A program made the position numbers and the translations under genes. A DNA stretch of 64,000 bases, from the NCBI RefSeq assembly GCF_019972315.1, contig NZ_BLIZ01000001.1, forward strand, positions 2,300,558 through 2,364,557, given 5' to 3'. This DNA comes from Geobacter sp. AOG1 (GTDB taxonomy: Bacteria > Desulfobacterota > Desulfuromonadia > Geobacterales > Geobacteraceae). Below, one piece after another: positions 7,292 through 15,501 of this stretch. The notes under the pieces are model-generated. The model made no database searches. It was not told where the DNA came from and worked only from the letters and a program-made list of their open reading frames with translations. Positions within the stretch are counted from its first letter, which is position 1, and every line of letters begins with the position of its first letter.

Positions 7292-8125
7292 TTATTTGAA
7301 CTTTTTCAGGAGATCAAGTGCACGCTTGACCCGGGACACTACCCGGATCGGCTGGACCGGTTTGGGAATGAAGTCGATGAAGCCTGTTTCCAGGGCCTTC
7401 TGTTCGTCCTCGCCGGAAGCCTTTGATGTGAGAAGAATCATGGGGATGTCTTCGACTGCGGGATTTCCCTTGATGGCCCGCATGAGGCCATAACCATCCA
7501 TGCGCGGCATGACCGAATCGCAGATGATCAGGTCCGGCCTGTTGGTCAGGGCCATTTTCAGCCCGTCCACGCCGTCGTGGGCGACCTCAACTTCATACCC
7601 TTCTTTCTGCAACGCCACCTGGATGATGGTGGCGATGGGCTGTGAGTCGTCGATCACGAGAATCCTGGTCTTGCTCTCGGAGGTTTCCTTTCCTCCCAGA
7701 TAGTGCTTCTTGAGGGCGGTTCCCACCTCCTTGCGGGTTGCCAGGACCGGAAAGATCTTCTTGCCCGATTTTTTGGCGAGGAAGTCGAAGGTGTCGTTGT
7801 CGAAGGGGTCCGTGACGGCGATGGCCAGCATGCCGTCCTTTTCCTTGATGGGAAAGAGCTGCTTCTGCACCGCCATGTCTTCCGGCACCAGATCGAGCAG
7901 ATCCTGGGAGAAGGTGGCGCTACTGAACCCCTTGACAGTCTTGAAGCCGAACTGCTGGGCAAGGGCATCAACCAGTTCTTCGTCGGTGATGACTCCCATC
8001 TCCTCCAGCACGAGGCCAAGGCGTTTGCCGCTCCCCTTCTGCCGGTCCAGGGCACGTTCCAGTGTTTTGACGGTGATGATCCCCGCTTCTACTAACAGGT
8101 CTCCAAGCTGTTTCTTTACAGTCAT
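7292..8125 (-). CDS. Response regulator with N-terminal GspE/MshEN-like domain
   Basis: A 277-aa two-domain protein. Residues about 1-145 resemble the type II secretion/MshE N-terminal domain (LGDLLVEAGIIT, 'GFKTVKGF', 'DPFDNDTFDFL', 'REVGTALKKHY'), a module that in MshE binds c-di-GMP. Residues about 152-275 are a CheY-like receiver with acidic pair in VIDDSQ, phospho-acceptor Asp in LIICDSVMPRMDGYG and conserved Lys in FIPKPV. There is no output domain after the receiver, so it probably acts through protein contacts. Whether this MshEN copy binds c-di-GMP is untested. Confidence 0.86.
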   Translation of the reverse strand: MTVKKQLGDLLVEAGIITVKTLERALDRQKGSGKRLGLVLEEMGVITDEELVDALAQQFGFKTVKGFSSATFSQDLLDLVPEDMAVQKQLFPIKEKDGMLAIAVTDPFDNDTFDFLAKKSGKKIFPVLATRKEVGTALKKHYLGGKETSESKTRILVIDDSQPIATIIQVALQKEGYEVEVAHDGVDGLKMALTNRPDLIICDSVMPRMDGYGLMRAIKGNPAVEDIPMILLTSKASGEDEQKALETGFIDFIPKPVQPIRVVSRVKRALDLLKKFK

Positions 8126-8212
8126 AAGAAACCCCTAATTTAATTACGTACTTTTACAAACATTGTTACACAATATAAGGTAATTCGCTGCATTTGTTAA
8201 GGAGAAAATACA

Positions 8213-8236
8213 AAAAGGCCCGGAAGGACCTTTTTG
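8213..8236. terminator. Weak hairpin with A-run/T-run, possible amt terminator
   Basis: AAAAAGG...CC and GG-ACCTTTTT pair with one mismatch around a short loop, with A5 before and T5 after. It lies downstream of the amt stop codon on the minus strand. Confidence 0.5.
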
Positions 8237-8259
8237 CTGAAAAATAGCAATCGTAGAGA

Positions 8260-9477
8260 CTAACGAATGTGGTCCTCGGGATAGGCGCCTATGCTGTGAA
8301 TCGACAGGTCGGCACCGGCGAATTCCTCGTCCTCGTTCAGGCGGATACCGACGGTTTTGGCGAGGAGCCCGTAGACGATAAAGCTGCTGGCCAACGCAAA
8401 AACGATTGCACAGAGGGTTCCCAGCAGCTGGGAAACGAACGAAATTCCTCCCATTCCTCCCAGTTCCTTGAGACCGAAAATTCCCGCCGCGATCCCTCCC
8501 CAGGAACCGATGACACCGTGGAGTGGCCAGACACCAAGCACGTCGTCGATGTGCAGTTTCTCCTGTTCGATATGGAAACCGTACACGAAAATCACCGCTG
8601 CGATGCAGCCCGTAGCAAATGCGCCAAGGGGATGCATGACGTCGCTACCGGCGCAGACGGCGATGAGACCGGCCAGGGCACCGTTGTGAACGAAGCCGGG
8701 GTCGTTCTTGCCTGCAACGAGGGCGGCCAGTACGCCACCGATCATGGCCATGAGCGAGTTGACTGCCACCAGTCCCGATATTTTGTCCAGGTGGCCGGCA
8801 CTCATGACGTTGAAACCGAACCACCCCACCGCCAGAATCCAGGAACCAAGGGCAAGAAAGGGGATGTTGCTGACCGGGATCGGATGGGATTTCTTCCGTA
8901 TATAACGACCCATGCGCGGGCCAAGGATCAGCACCGCAGGAAGGGCGAGCCAGCCGCCGATGGAGTGGACTACCACCGAACCGGCATAGTCATGGAATTC
9001 GGCACCGCCGAAGGACTTGAAGAAATTTTGGAGGAGGGAGGCGTTTTTCCCCCAGATGAGGGATTCGAAGAGTGGATAGGTGAGGGCGGCAAAGATGGCA
9101 CCTGCGGCCACCTGCGGCCAGAATTTGGCCCGTTCTGCAATGCCGCCGGAGATGATGGCGGGGATACATGCGGCGAAGCAGAGGAGGAAGAAGTAGTGGA
9201 CCAGGTCGTACCCCTGATTGGCCATGATGTCGCCGGCCGGTTTGAGGAACGAGATGCCGTAGGCGATGGGGAACCCGATGAGAAAATAGAGGATGGTGGA
9301 AACCGACCAGTCGGTGATGATTTTGACAAAGGCATTGACCTGGTTCTTTTTGCGGACCGTCCCTACCTCGAGGAAAGCGAAACCTGCGTGCATGGCGAAC
9401 ACCATGACCGCACCCAGCATGAGAAACAGCACGTCGGTGCTGCTTTGTAGCGTTGTCACCGTTGACATTGCATCCAT
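8260..9477 (-). CDS. amt: Ammonium transporter (Amt/MEP/Rh family)
   Basis: A 405-aa inner-membrane protein with about 11 hydrophobic helices, the normal Amt length. It carries the two conserved pore histidines, in DYAGSVVVHSIGG and in PLHGVIGSWGG. Start ATG 9477 (MDAMSTV) is chosen because GGAGG lies seven bases upstream; the frame is open further without support. A near-consensus sigma-54 promoter lies about 60-75 bases upstream, the usual control of amt under nitrogen limitation. No glnK/glnB gene is adjacent in the window, unlike many amt loci. Confidence 0.95.
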   Translation of the reverse strand: MDAMSTVTTLQSSTDVLFLMLGAVMVFAMHAGFAFLEVGTVRKKNQVNAFVKIITDWSVSTILYFLIGFPIAYGISFLKPAGDIMANQGYDLVHYFFLLCFAACIPAIISGGIAERAKFWPQVAAGAIFAALTYPLFESLIWGKNASLLQNFFKSFGGAEFHDYAGSVVVHSIGGWLALPAVLILGPRMGRYIRKKSHPIPVSNIPFLALGSWILAVGWFGFNVMSAGHLDKISGLVAVNSLMAMIGGVLAALVAGKNDPGFVHNGALAGLIAVCAGSDVMHPLGAFATGCIAAVIFVYGFHIEQEKLHIDDVLGVWPLHGVIGSWGGIAAGIFGLKELGGMGGISFVSQLLGTLCAIVFALASSFIVYGLLAKTVGIRLNEDEEFAGADLSIHSIGAYPEDHIR

Positions 9478-9538
9478 AGACATACCTCCATTGGTATAAG
9501 AGCATGCACCCGCCGTTGGGTATGCTCGCGCAGAACAT

Positions 9539-9554
9539 AGCAACCTTTCTGCCA
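9539..9554 (-). promoter_or_regulatory. Sigma-54 (RpoN) promoter of amt
   Basis: Minus strand TGGCAG-AAAGG-TTGCT, one mismatch from TGGCAC-N5-TTGCW, with GG and GC in correct register. A start near 9527 leaves a leader of about 50 bases before the amt ATG. Confidence 0.8.
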
Positions 9555-9676
9555 AAAAGGTAACGTGCCGATATGATGCATAAAACTAGTATGGTAGGGG
9601 CATTGGCATGCACAGGATTGCCCGTTTATTTGGCATGCCTGCCCAATTATGAAGCTGAGCGATGAGGAATTAGATG

Positions 9677-9705
9677 TTGACGGTAAACAGGCAACGTTGT
9701 AAATT
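9677..9705 (+). promoter_or_regulatory. Sigma-70 promoter of the deacetylase operon
   Basis: TTGACG and TAAATT with a 17-base spacer, about 40 bases before the deacetylase start codon. Confidence 0.6.
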
Positions 9706-9746
9706 CACTGAAATTAAGGGTTTTCAACCTGTCATGGATATCCGCT

Positions 9747-10883
9747 ATGAAAACCGCTCTCATATATTCCAAAGATTTTAGCAACTGCTGCTTCGGTGAG
9801 GATCACCCGTTTAAAGTCCAGCGGTATCGGCTTGCGTACGAACTGATGCGTGCCTATGGGCTGACAGATGGTGCGCGGAAGGTGGTAGGTGAATACCCGG
9901 TCGTCGGCGACGACGATCTCCTCTCCTTCCATGCTCCGGATTATCTGGCGCGACTCAAGGAATTCAATGCGGCCACCGAGCCCCGTGCCGATTTTCGGTA
10001 TGGTCTGGGGGACGTTGAAAATCCCGTCTTCCCCGGTTTTTTCGACTGGGCCTGCCTGGGTACGGCGGGAACTGTCGAGGCGGTACGATTGGTCACGGAG
10101 GAGGGGGTCGACTGCGCGTTCAATCTCGCGGGCGGTTGGCACCATGCCCACCGGAGCCGGGCGTCCGGTTTTTCTTACGTGAACGATGCGGTAGTTGCTA
10201 TCAACAGGCTTGTTGCCAAGGGGAAGCGGGTTGTCTACCTGGATATCGACGCCCACCACGGGGACGGAGTGCAGGAGGCCTTTTACGACACCGACCGGGT
10301 TCTCACCATTTCGCTCCATGAAAGCGGCATCTATTTCTTCCCGGGGACCGGTTTTGAGAATGAGACGGGGACGGGACGGGGAAAGGGGTATGCGGTCAAC
10401 GTGCCGTTCCTCCAGCACACCGATGACGCCCTTTTCATGAAGGCGTTCGATGAGGTGGCCTTTCCCCTCATAGCCGCCTACGATCCGGACGTACTCGTTA
10501 CCCAGATCGGAGCCGACACGTTTCGCACCGATCCACTGACGCGCCTGGAAATAACGACCCACAGCTATTCCTACATCATGCGGAAGCTCAAGGCATTGCG
10601 AATTCCCTGGGTGGCCGTGGGTGGCGGGGGATACGACATGGTCAACGTGGCACGGGCCTGGACCATTGCCTGGGCGTGCATGAACGGTATCGAACTGTCG
10701 CCACGACTGCCGTCGGCCTTCGTGGAGATCATCGCCCCCTTGGGGTATACGAACCGCATGCTCCTCGATGCCATGCACTGGGCGCCGGAGGATGATCGTA
10801 ACCGAGCTCTCGACGCGGTGGAAAAGAGCATCGCCGCTATCCGCGCGACGATTTTTCCCGTCATTATTGGCAGCCATGGCTAA
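9747..10883 (+). CDS. AcuC-like class I histone deacetylase family protein
   Basis: A 378-aa zinc amidohydrolase of the arginase/deacetylase superfamily. The catalytic set is present: tandem His in GGWHHAHRS, Asp-x-His ligands in DIDAHHGDGV, the second Asp in QIGADTF, and a GGGGY motif. In Bacillus, AcuC deacetylates acetyl-CoA synthetase and so reactivates acetate use. The same role here is plausible for an acetate-oxidising organism but is inferred. It opens an operon: the next start codon overlaps its stop region by eight bases. Confidence 0.9.
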   Translation: MKTALIYSKDFSNCCFGEDHPFKVQRYRLAYELMRAYGLTDGARKVVGEYPVVGDDDLLSFHAPDYLARLKEFNAATEPRADFRYGLGDVENPVFPGFFDWACLGTAGTVEAVRLVTEEGVDCAFNLAGGWHHAHRSRASGFSYVNDAVVAINRLVAKGKRVVYLDIDAHHGDGVQEAFYDTDRVLTISLHESGIYFFPGTGFENETGTGRGKGYAVNVPFLQHTDDALFMKAFDEVAFPLIAAYDPDVLVTQIGADTFRTDPLTRLEITTHSYSYIMRKLKALRIPWVAVGGGGYDMVNVARAWTIAWACMNGIELSPRLPSAFVEIIAPLGYTNRMLLDAMHWAPEDDRNRALDAVEKSIAAIRATIFPVIIGSHG

Positions 10884-11724
10884 GCTCCCCGGCAACTCAC
10901 AGCTGATAAGCGCCGAGGGAATCCCCCTGTTCCGCCTGGTCGATATCAACGCCCTGCCTGCAGCGGAAAAGGATCGCATTTACGGTGGACTCATCCCTCC
11001 CCGTCTGCTCGAACTGTTTTCCATTTCTCCTCGAACCTTCTGCGGTCCCGACGGAGGGAGAAAGGTCTCGGTTATTGCCCCGGCGGGTTTTGCCTTCATG
11101 CGGATGGAGGTGCGACTCCACCCCGACGACCGGGATACGGTGTTTTTTCTCGACATTGCGGAAACCCATTACCGGCAGATGGATCTTGCTTTCTGCATCA
11201 TAAACGACCCCCGTACCCCCCGTTTCGATGTGGATGTGGACAATGCTGGGCGGAACAACTATTTTGCTACCCACGGCCGTAACCTTGCCGAGGAGGAGCG
11301 AGCCATGGCGGCGGGGCTCTTCCCCAACCAGACCCGTCGGGGATTGCGGCTGTTCGGGGAGTTCTTTCCCTTGTTCGAACGGTTCGTGGACTCCCTCGGG
11401 ATGGAGATGATTGTGGCGGAGCCTTTGACCTACGACAACGCCGTTCGTTACGAGAAGTACGGGTTCGACTACCTGACGGGCCGGCGCCTCATGGAGGCGA
11501 TCGACAGGTGGTTTCAGCCGGGAGGTGAACTGACCCGGCGGCTCGACGGGTCCACGCCGTTTCGCCAACCAGGGCAGGAAAAAACCGTTCGCGGCCGAAG
11601 CTGGGCCATTCACGACGGTATAATGGACGAACCCTGGGATGATGTTCGCATCTATAAAATGGTCGGCGAGAGCGCCGGCATTGATACCTTTCCCGGAAGG
11701 GAGAACGAGAAGGAGATGTCGTGA
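10876..11724 (+). CDS. Conserved hypothetical protein with GNAT-like C-terminal motif
   Basis: A 282-aa soluble protein starting inside the end of the deacetylase gene (ATG 10876). No family is recognised with confidence. Residues about 190-225 read 'MIVAEPLTYDNAVRYEKYGF', which resembles the last strand-helix of GNAT acetyltransferases (N-x-x-A-x-x-x-YEK-x-GF). The middle part carries many Asp/Asn (DVDVDNAGRNNYF). Coupling to a deacetylase makes an acyltransferase or acyl-protein partner attractive, but an acetyl-CoA pyrophosphate loop (Q/R-x-x-G-x-G/A) is not obvious, so this stays a suggestion. Confidence 0.65.
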   Translation: MAKLPGNSQLISAEGIPLFRLVDINALPAAEKDRIYGGLIPPRLLELFSISPRTFCGPDGGRKVSVIAPAGFAFMRMEVRLHPDDRDTVFFLDIAETHYRQMDLAFCIINDPRTPRFDVDVDNAGRNNYFATHGRNLAEEERAMAAGLFPNQTRRGLRLFGEFFPLFERFVDSLGMEMIVAEPLTYDNAVRYEKYGFDYLTGRRLMEAIDRWFQPGGELTRRLDGSTPFRQPGQEKTVRGRSWAIHDGIMDEPWDDVRIYKMVGESAGIDTFPGRENEKEMS

Positions 11725-11725
11725 A

Positions 11726-12682
11726 ATGAACAGCTTGAAACCTGCTCCCGTCAAGGGAATTACGTTTTTTACACCGCCATCCGGAACGGTGGTCAGTGGA
11801 CTGGACGGAAATGTACGAATAGACTGTGGCGATTTCCCCCTGCCGCTCCTTGACGAGGATTTTGCTTCGATGGATGGAGAGGGGCCGACCTACGACATGG
11901 TCGGGCGAGGGGTCTACCATATCCTGCGGGCGGACCCCGACTCTCTCCATGGAGCCCGTTATGCCGAAATCCTCCGGGATGCCTATCCCCACTATCTGTC
12001 CGAGCTTGCCACCCATATCGTCATGCTCGACAGGAAGGATGTGGAGATATCCTACCTCGACCGCAAGATCAATTATTTGAAGATATTTGCCTTGCTGGAG
12101 CCTGACAATGGTCAGTTGCAGTTCTCCATCGGGACCACCTATCTGGAAAAGGGGCTGCGGCTGTCGGCTCTTCACCTGGCTACGGTGACGATCTACCGCG
12201 CAGAACGGTTCCTGAAACGCGCACTGGACCTTGCTCCGACGGATGTTAACGTTCTTCACAAGTTGGGGGAGTTTTCCTACCTCGTGGGTCGCTATGAGGA
12301 TGCCGTCCGTTTCTGGTCCGATGCCCTTGGGCAGCTGGATGATCCTTCCGCAAAGTTGTCCAGAAGCCGTCTGGAGCGAGTGACTGCAGGTGTTAGGCCA
12401 CGGATTCCGGTGGTTGATTATCTGGAGGCGGTACGGGTGGCCCTGGAGTGCCTGGAGCGGCAGGAAGCGCAGGAAGCCGCCGCCATACTGCTTGATGTGC
12501 TGGACGATGCCGTCTTCTGCCAGGAGTTTCCCCTGGCAGAAATTCCTTATTTCCTCGGACTCTGCTACCGGGAGATGTCCATGCCCACCTATGCCGAAGA
12601 GTACCTGCAGGAAGCACTCAAGCTCGATCCGGAGCATGCCGATGCCCGTCGTGTTCTTGAAGAACTTGGAACGTCTCCGTAA
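11726..12682 (+). CDS. TPR-repeat protein
   Basis: A 318-aa protein starting one base after the previous stop, with AGGAG upstream. The C-terminal two thirds contain tetratricopeptide-like helix pairs ('AERFLKRALDLAPTDVNVLHKLGEFSYLVGRYEDA', 'YAEEYLQEALKLDPEHADARRVLEEL' in pattern). TPR domains mediate protein-protein contacts. No signal peptide, so probably cytoplasmic. It shares an operon with the deacetylase and the GNAT-like gene and may be their scaffold. Confidence 0.8.
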   Translation: MNSLKPAPVKGITFFTPPSGTVVSGLDGNVRIDCGDFPLPLLDEDFASMDGEGPTYDMVGRGVYHILRADPDSLHGARYAEILRDAYPHYLSELATHIVMLDRKDVEISYLDRKINYLKIFALLEPDNGQLQFSIGTTYLEKGLRLSALHLATVTIYRAERFLKRALDLAPTDVNVLHKLGEFSYLVGRYEDAVRFWSDALGQLDDPSAKLSRSRLERVTAGVRPRIPVVDYLEAVRVALECLERQEAQEAAAILLDVLDDAVFCQEFPLAEIPYFLGLCYREMSMPTYAEEYLQEALKLDPEHADARRVLEELGTSP

Positions 12683-12723
12683 CTTTTATGTGCTGACTAC
12701 GTTCCCGAACAGTGAGGATTGCC

Positions 12724-12825
12724 ATGTTTGGTTTCAGTATTGCGGACTGGATTTTTATCGGCGGGGTGCTGGTGGTCATTTTCGTCTGTGTTGCCATCAG
12801 CGACATGCGGAAGAAAAAGCCGTGA
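12724..12825 (+). CDS. 33-aa single-pass membrane peptide
   Basis: ATG 12724 preceded by GAGGA opens 33 codons, ending in TGA. Residues about 9-26 are a strong hydrophobic helix (WIFIGGVLVVIFVCVAI) followed by a basic MRKKKP tail, so topology should be N-out, C-in. Small proteins of this kind often regulate membrane complexes. It follows the TPR gene by about 40 bases and may be the last gene of that operon. Confidence 0.55.
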   Translation: MFGFSIADWIFIGGVLVVIFVCVAISDMRKKKP

Positions 12826-12966
12826 ACACACGTTGCGATAGAGTGGCAGGCGTGGCGTGCCGTTCGGGGTGCCAGACAGAATGTTACCGCGCTGAAATCG
12901 CTTGTCTCACCGCATCTCTGCTGATAGAATGTTCATGATTTTCATATAATCATCCAGGGCCAGGGA

Positions 12967-13416
12967 ATGATCACAGTGGAAGAACATGATGACGAGATGC
13001 GCCGGCCGCTGGGGCTTACCCTCCTGGCCGGCCTCTACCTGTTCTTTTTTATCCTTTCCGCATCCACGTTCGGACATCCCTTCCCGCTACTCGGCCATAT
13101 CTACACCGGTTTCGCTGCCAAGGCCCTTGTACTGTCGGACAGCCTTGTCTGTCTCTACCTCTTCATGGGAGTTTTCAAGCGTCAGTTGCTCACCTGGTAT
13201 TTCCTCATAGGCTACAATCTCTTTCAGATTGTCAACACCATCATAAATCTTTCATACATATCGACCTCCGAACTGGAAAAGGTTGTGGGGGAGAAGGTGA
13301 ACCAGGAAGCCCTGATCATCAATAACATTGCTGCGGCACTGGCCATTATGCTTCTTACCCAGTACATATACCGGCACAGGGATTTGTTCACGAACCGGCA
13401 GAAATACCTTTTCTAA
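12967..13416 (+). CDS. Hypothetical multi-pass membrane protein
   Basis: A 149-aa protein with about four hydrophobic helices (residues about 15-33, 47-67, 72-92 and 116-132) and short polar ends. No family recognised. Ribosome-binding site weak (CCAGGG). Function unknown. Confidence 0.7.
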   Translation: MITVEEHDDEMRRPLGLTLLAGLYLFFFILSASTFGHPFPLLGHIYTGFAAKALVLSDSLVCLYLFMGVFKRQLLTWYFLIGYNLFQIVNTIINLSYISTSELEKVVGEKVNQEALIINNIAAALAIMLLTQYIYRHRDLFTNRQKYLF

Positions 13417-13437
13417 TAGCTGCGGTCGCCAGGCCGG

Positions 13438-13467
13438 TTGCCCTTTGGGTAGAGTTTCTGTTATACT
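13438..13467 (+). promoter_or_regulatory. Sigma-70 promoter of the ABC-ATPase/cytochrome cluster
   Basis: TTGCCC and TATACT separated by 18 bases, about 35 bases before the ATPase start codon. Confidence 0.55.
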
Positions 13468-13501
13468 GTGCGCCCCTGTCACGTAAACCAAGGATTACCG
13501 C

Positions 13502-14377
13502 ATGTTTTCGAAGATGCTGAAAGACGACAATCTGCTCAGTGGTGGCGTATTCCACAAGCTGATGCACGGCCTGACCGGTTCGATTTTCCAGGATGACGGC
13601 TGCGAATGCCGGGTGAACCTGAATGATACCCGTGGCGTAAGCATCAGAATAGAACATCTGAACAAGCACTACGGGAAAAATCATGTGCTCAAGGATGTGA
13701 ACCTGCAAATATTCTCCGGCGAGACGTTTTCCATCATAGGTCCGTCGGGAACCGGCAAAAGCGTGCTCCTGAAGCATGTCGTAAAGCTGGAAACACCCGA
13801 CAGCGGCGAGATATTCATAGACGACATGCCGGTCTTCGCCAGTTCGAAGGAGTCGGCGCGGGACTACCGCTACAGCATGGTCTTCCAGTCGTCGGCCCTT
13901 TTCAACTCGCTGACGGTAGGTGAGAACGTCGGCCTCTGGCTTCGGGAAAAACGGGTCTGCAAGGAGACGAAGATCCGGGAGATTATCCGGGAAAAGCTTG
14001 CCAAAGTCGGACTGGAGGGGACGGAGGAGTTGCGCACCTCGGAGCTTTCCGGCGGTATGAAGAAGCGGGTGGCCATTGCCCGGTCGCTGGCGATGAATCC
14101 GGACCTGATCCTCTATGACGAACCGACGGCGGAACTCGATCCGGTGACCACCGACGAACTGGCCAACACGATCCTCAAGCTGAAAGAGACCACAAAAAAT
14201 ACGACGGTCATTGTCACCCATGACCTGAATTTCGCCCTCTACATATCGGACCGGATTGGCATGATGCATGACGGCCGCGTTATCGAAGTCGGTACCCCGG
14301 CCGAGATCAAGGCGAGCCAGAACCCCATTGTCAAAGCCTTTATCTATACCACCACCAAGGGGATCAAGGGTGATTGA
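13502..14377 (+). CDS. ABC transporter ATP-binding protein, MlaF-like, with N-terminal extension
   Basis: A 291-aa ATPase: Walker A in GPSGTGKS near residue 80, Q-loop in MVFQSS, signature LSGGM in place of LSGGQ, Walker B in LILYDEP, His switch in VTHDL. LSGGM and 'DEPTAELDPVTTDELA' place it near MlaF/Mkl ATPases of phospholipid import systems. About 46 residues precede the normal start of the domain, and AAGGA before ATG 13502 supports this long form. No permease, MCE or MlaE-like gene is beside it, so its partner is elsewhere or it has another role in the cytochrome cluster that follows. Confidence 0.9.
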   Translation: MFSKMLKDDNLLSGGVFHKLMHGLTGSIFQDDGCECRVNLNDTRGVSIRIEHLNKHYGKNHVLKDVNLQIFSGETFSIIGPSGTGKSVLLKHVVKLETPDSGEIFIDDMPVFASSKESARDYRYSMVFQSSALFNSLTVGENVGLWLREKRVCKETKIREIIREKLAKVGLEGTEELRTSELSGGMKKRVAIARSLAMNPDLILYDEPTAELDPVTTDELANTILKLKETTKNTTVIVTHDLNFALYISDRIGMMHDGRVIEVGTPAEIKASQNPIVKAFIYTTTKGIKGD

Positions 14378-14476
14378 CCCGGAAGCTTTGCGTGGAACAA
14401 ACGATTGTCCATGCCCGTTGCCGTTTGTTGCCGGGGGACGAACGAATTCAATCCCCCAGGACAGGAGGATCTGACC

Positions 14477-15466
14477 GTGCATCGATATATTCGCCGCCTC
14501 ATACTGCTCGGCACTCTGCCCATGCTGGCCGTTGCCTGCGCTGCGATCAAGGACAGCAAGCCGATCATGCCCATCCGTCAGTATGAATTGATGCTCGTCG
14601 GCCGGGTGGATGCGGAGTACGTGGGAACCGACAACTGTGTCGCCAAGTGCCATCGCCACGACAAGATCGCCGACGATTTCAAGCATAGCGTCCACGGCGA
14701 ACAGATCAAGCCGGAAACCGGCTTGCCGCTGGTCAACTGCGAGTCGTGTCACGGCGCCGGGAGTCTCGCCATTGCCAACCTTGAAGACGACCCGGAACTC
14801 AATGACGCGCAGAAAAAGAAGTGCGATACGACCACGTTTCTCGACATCATGAATCTTCCCCCCCAGGCCCAGTCGCTCATCTGCCTCAAATGCCACTCTG
14901 CCGCATCGACGCCGAGCCTGACCCACTGGAATGCCAGTGCCCATGCCATGAATGACGTCGGCTGCTTTGATTGCCACAAGCTCCACCAGGGACCTCAGCA
15001 GAAAGTGAGCCGGGACGAGATGTCCGCGCTTTGCTATGGTTGTCATCCGGACGTAAAGGCGGAGAACCAGCTCTTTTCCCACCATCCGTTGCGGGAGAAA
15101 AAAATGGCCTGCGTGGACTGCCATGAACCCCACGGCTCCCTGCAGGAGAAACTGCTGAAGGGGATGACCCCCAAGGAGACCTGCACCCGGTGCCACATGG
15201 AGAAGCAGGGGCCCTTCGTCTACGAGCACGGGGACGTGATGGAAAATTGTGCCAACTGTCATACCCCCCATGGCTCGGTCGTCAACAATCTGCTGAGTGC
15301 GGCCATGCCCTTCCTCTGTTTCCAGTGCCATGGCGGTCATACCCTGGACAATACGGCCGGCGCCAAGCAGCTATTTGTCAATCGCTGTACCGATTGTCAC
15401 TCGCAGGTCCACGGATCGGACATCTCCTTCCCTGCTGGCGCGGGCAACGGGACACTGCGGCAGTAA
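14477..15466 (+). CDS. DmsE/MtrA-family decaheme c-type cytochrome, lipoprotein
   Basis: A 329-aa secreted cytochrome. GTG 14477 with AGGAGG eight bases upstream gives a signal peptide ending in a lipobox (LAVAC). Nine CxxCH sites are present (CESCH, CLKCH, CFDCH, CYGCH, CVDCH, CTRCH, CANCH, CFQCH, CTDCH) plus one CX3CH (CVAKCH, 14636-14653), for ten predicted hemes. In MtrA/PioA/DmsE systems such proteins sit inside an outer-membrane porin and move electrons across the outer membrane. The porin gene follows directly. No outer-surface MtrC-like cytochrome is present, which resembles PioAB/MtoAB pairs. Confidence 0.93.
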   Translation: MHRYIRRLILLGTLPMLAVACAAIKDSKPIMPIRQYELMLVGRVDAEYVGTDNCVAKCHRHDKIADDFKHSVHGEQIKPETGLPLVNCESCHGAGSLAIANLEDDPELNDAQKKKCDTTTFLDIMNLPPQAQSLICLKCHSAASTPSLTHWNASAHAMNDVGCFDCHKLHQGPQQKVSRDEMSALCYGCHPDVKAENQLFSHHPLREKKMACVDCHEPHGSLQEKLLKGMTPKETCTRCHMEKQGPFVYEHGDVMENCANCHTPHGSVVNNLLSAAMPFLCFQCHGGHTLDNTAGAKQLFVNRCTDCHSQVHGSDISFPAGAGNGTLRQ

Positions 15467-15501
15467 CGGCGTTGTCGAACTTTTCGCAAAGGAGCTTACG
15501 C

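Noticed and set aside
8269-9450. 393-codon plus-strand frame
   Set aside because: Exact antisense of amt, rich in Asp/Glu/Gly; no ribosome-binding site.
13388-15340. 650-codon open frame on the minus strand
   Set aside because: It lies entirely antisense to the ABC ATPase and decaheme genes, crosses their boundaries, and its translation has no recognisable domain; a by-product of high-GC codon use.
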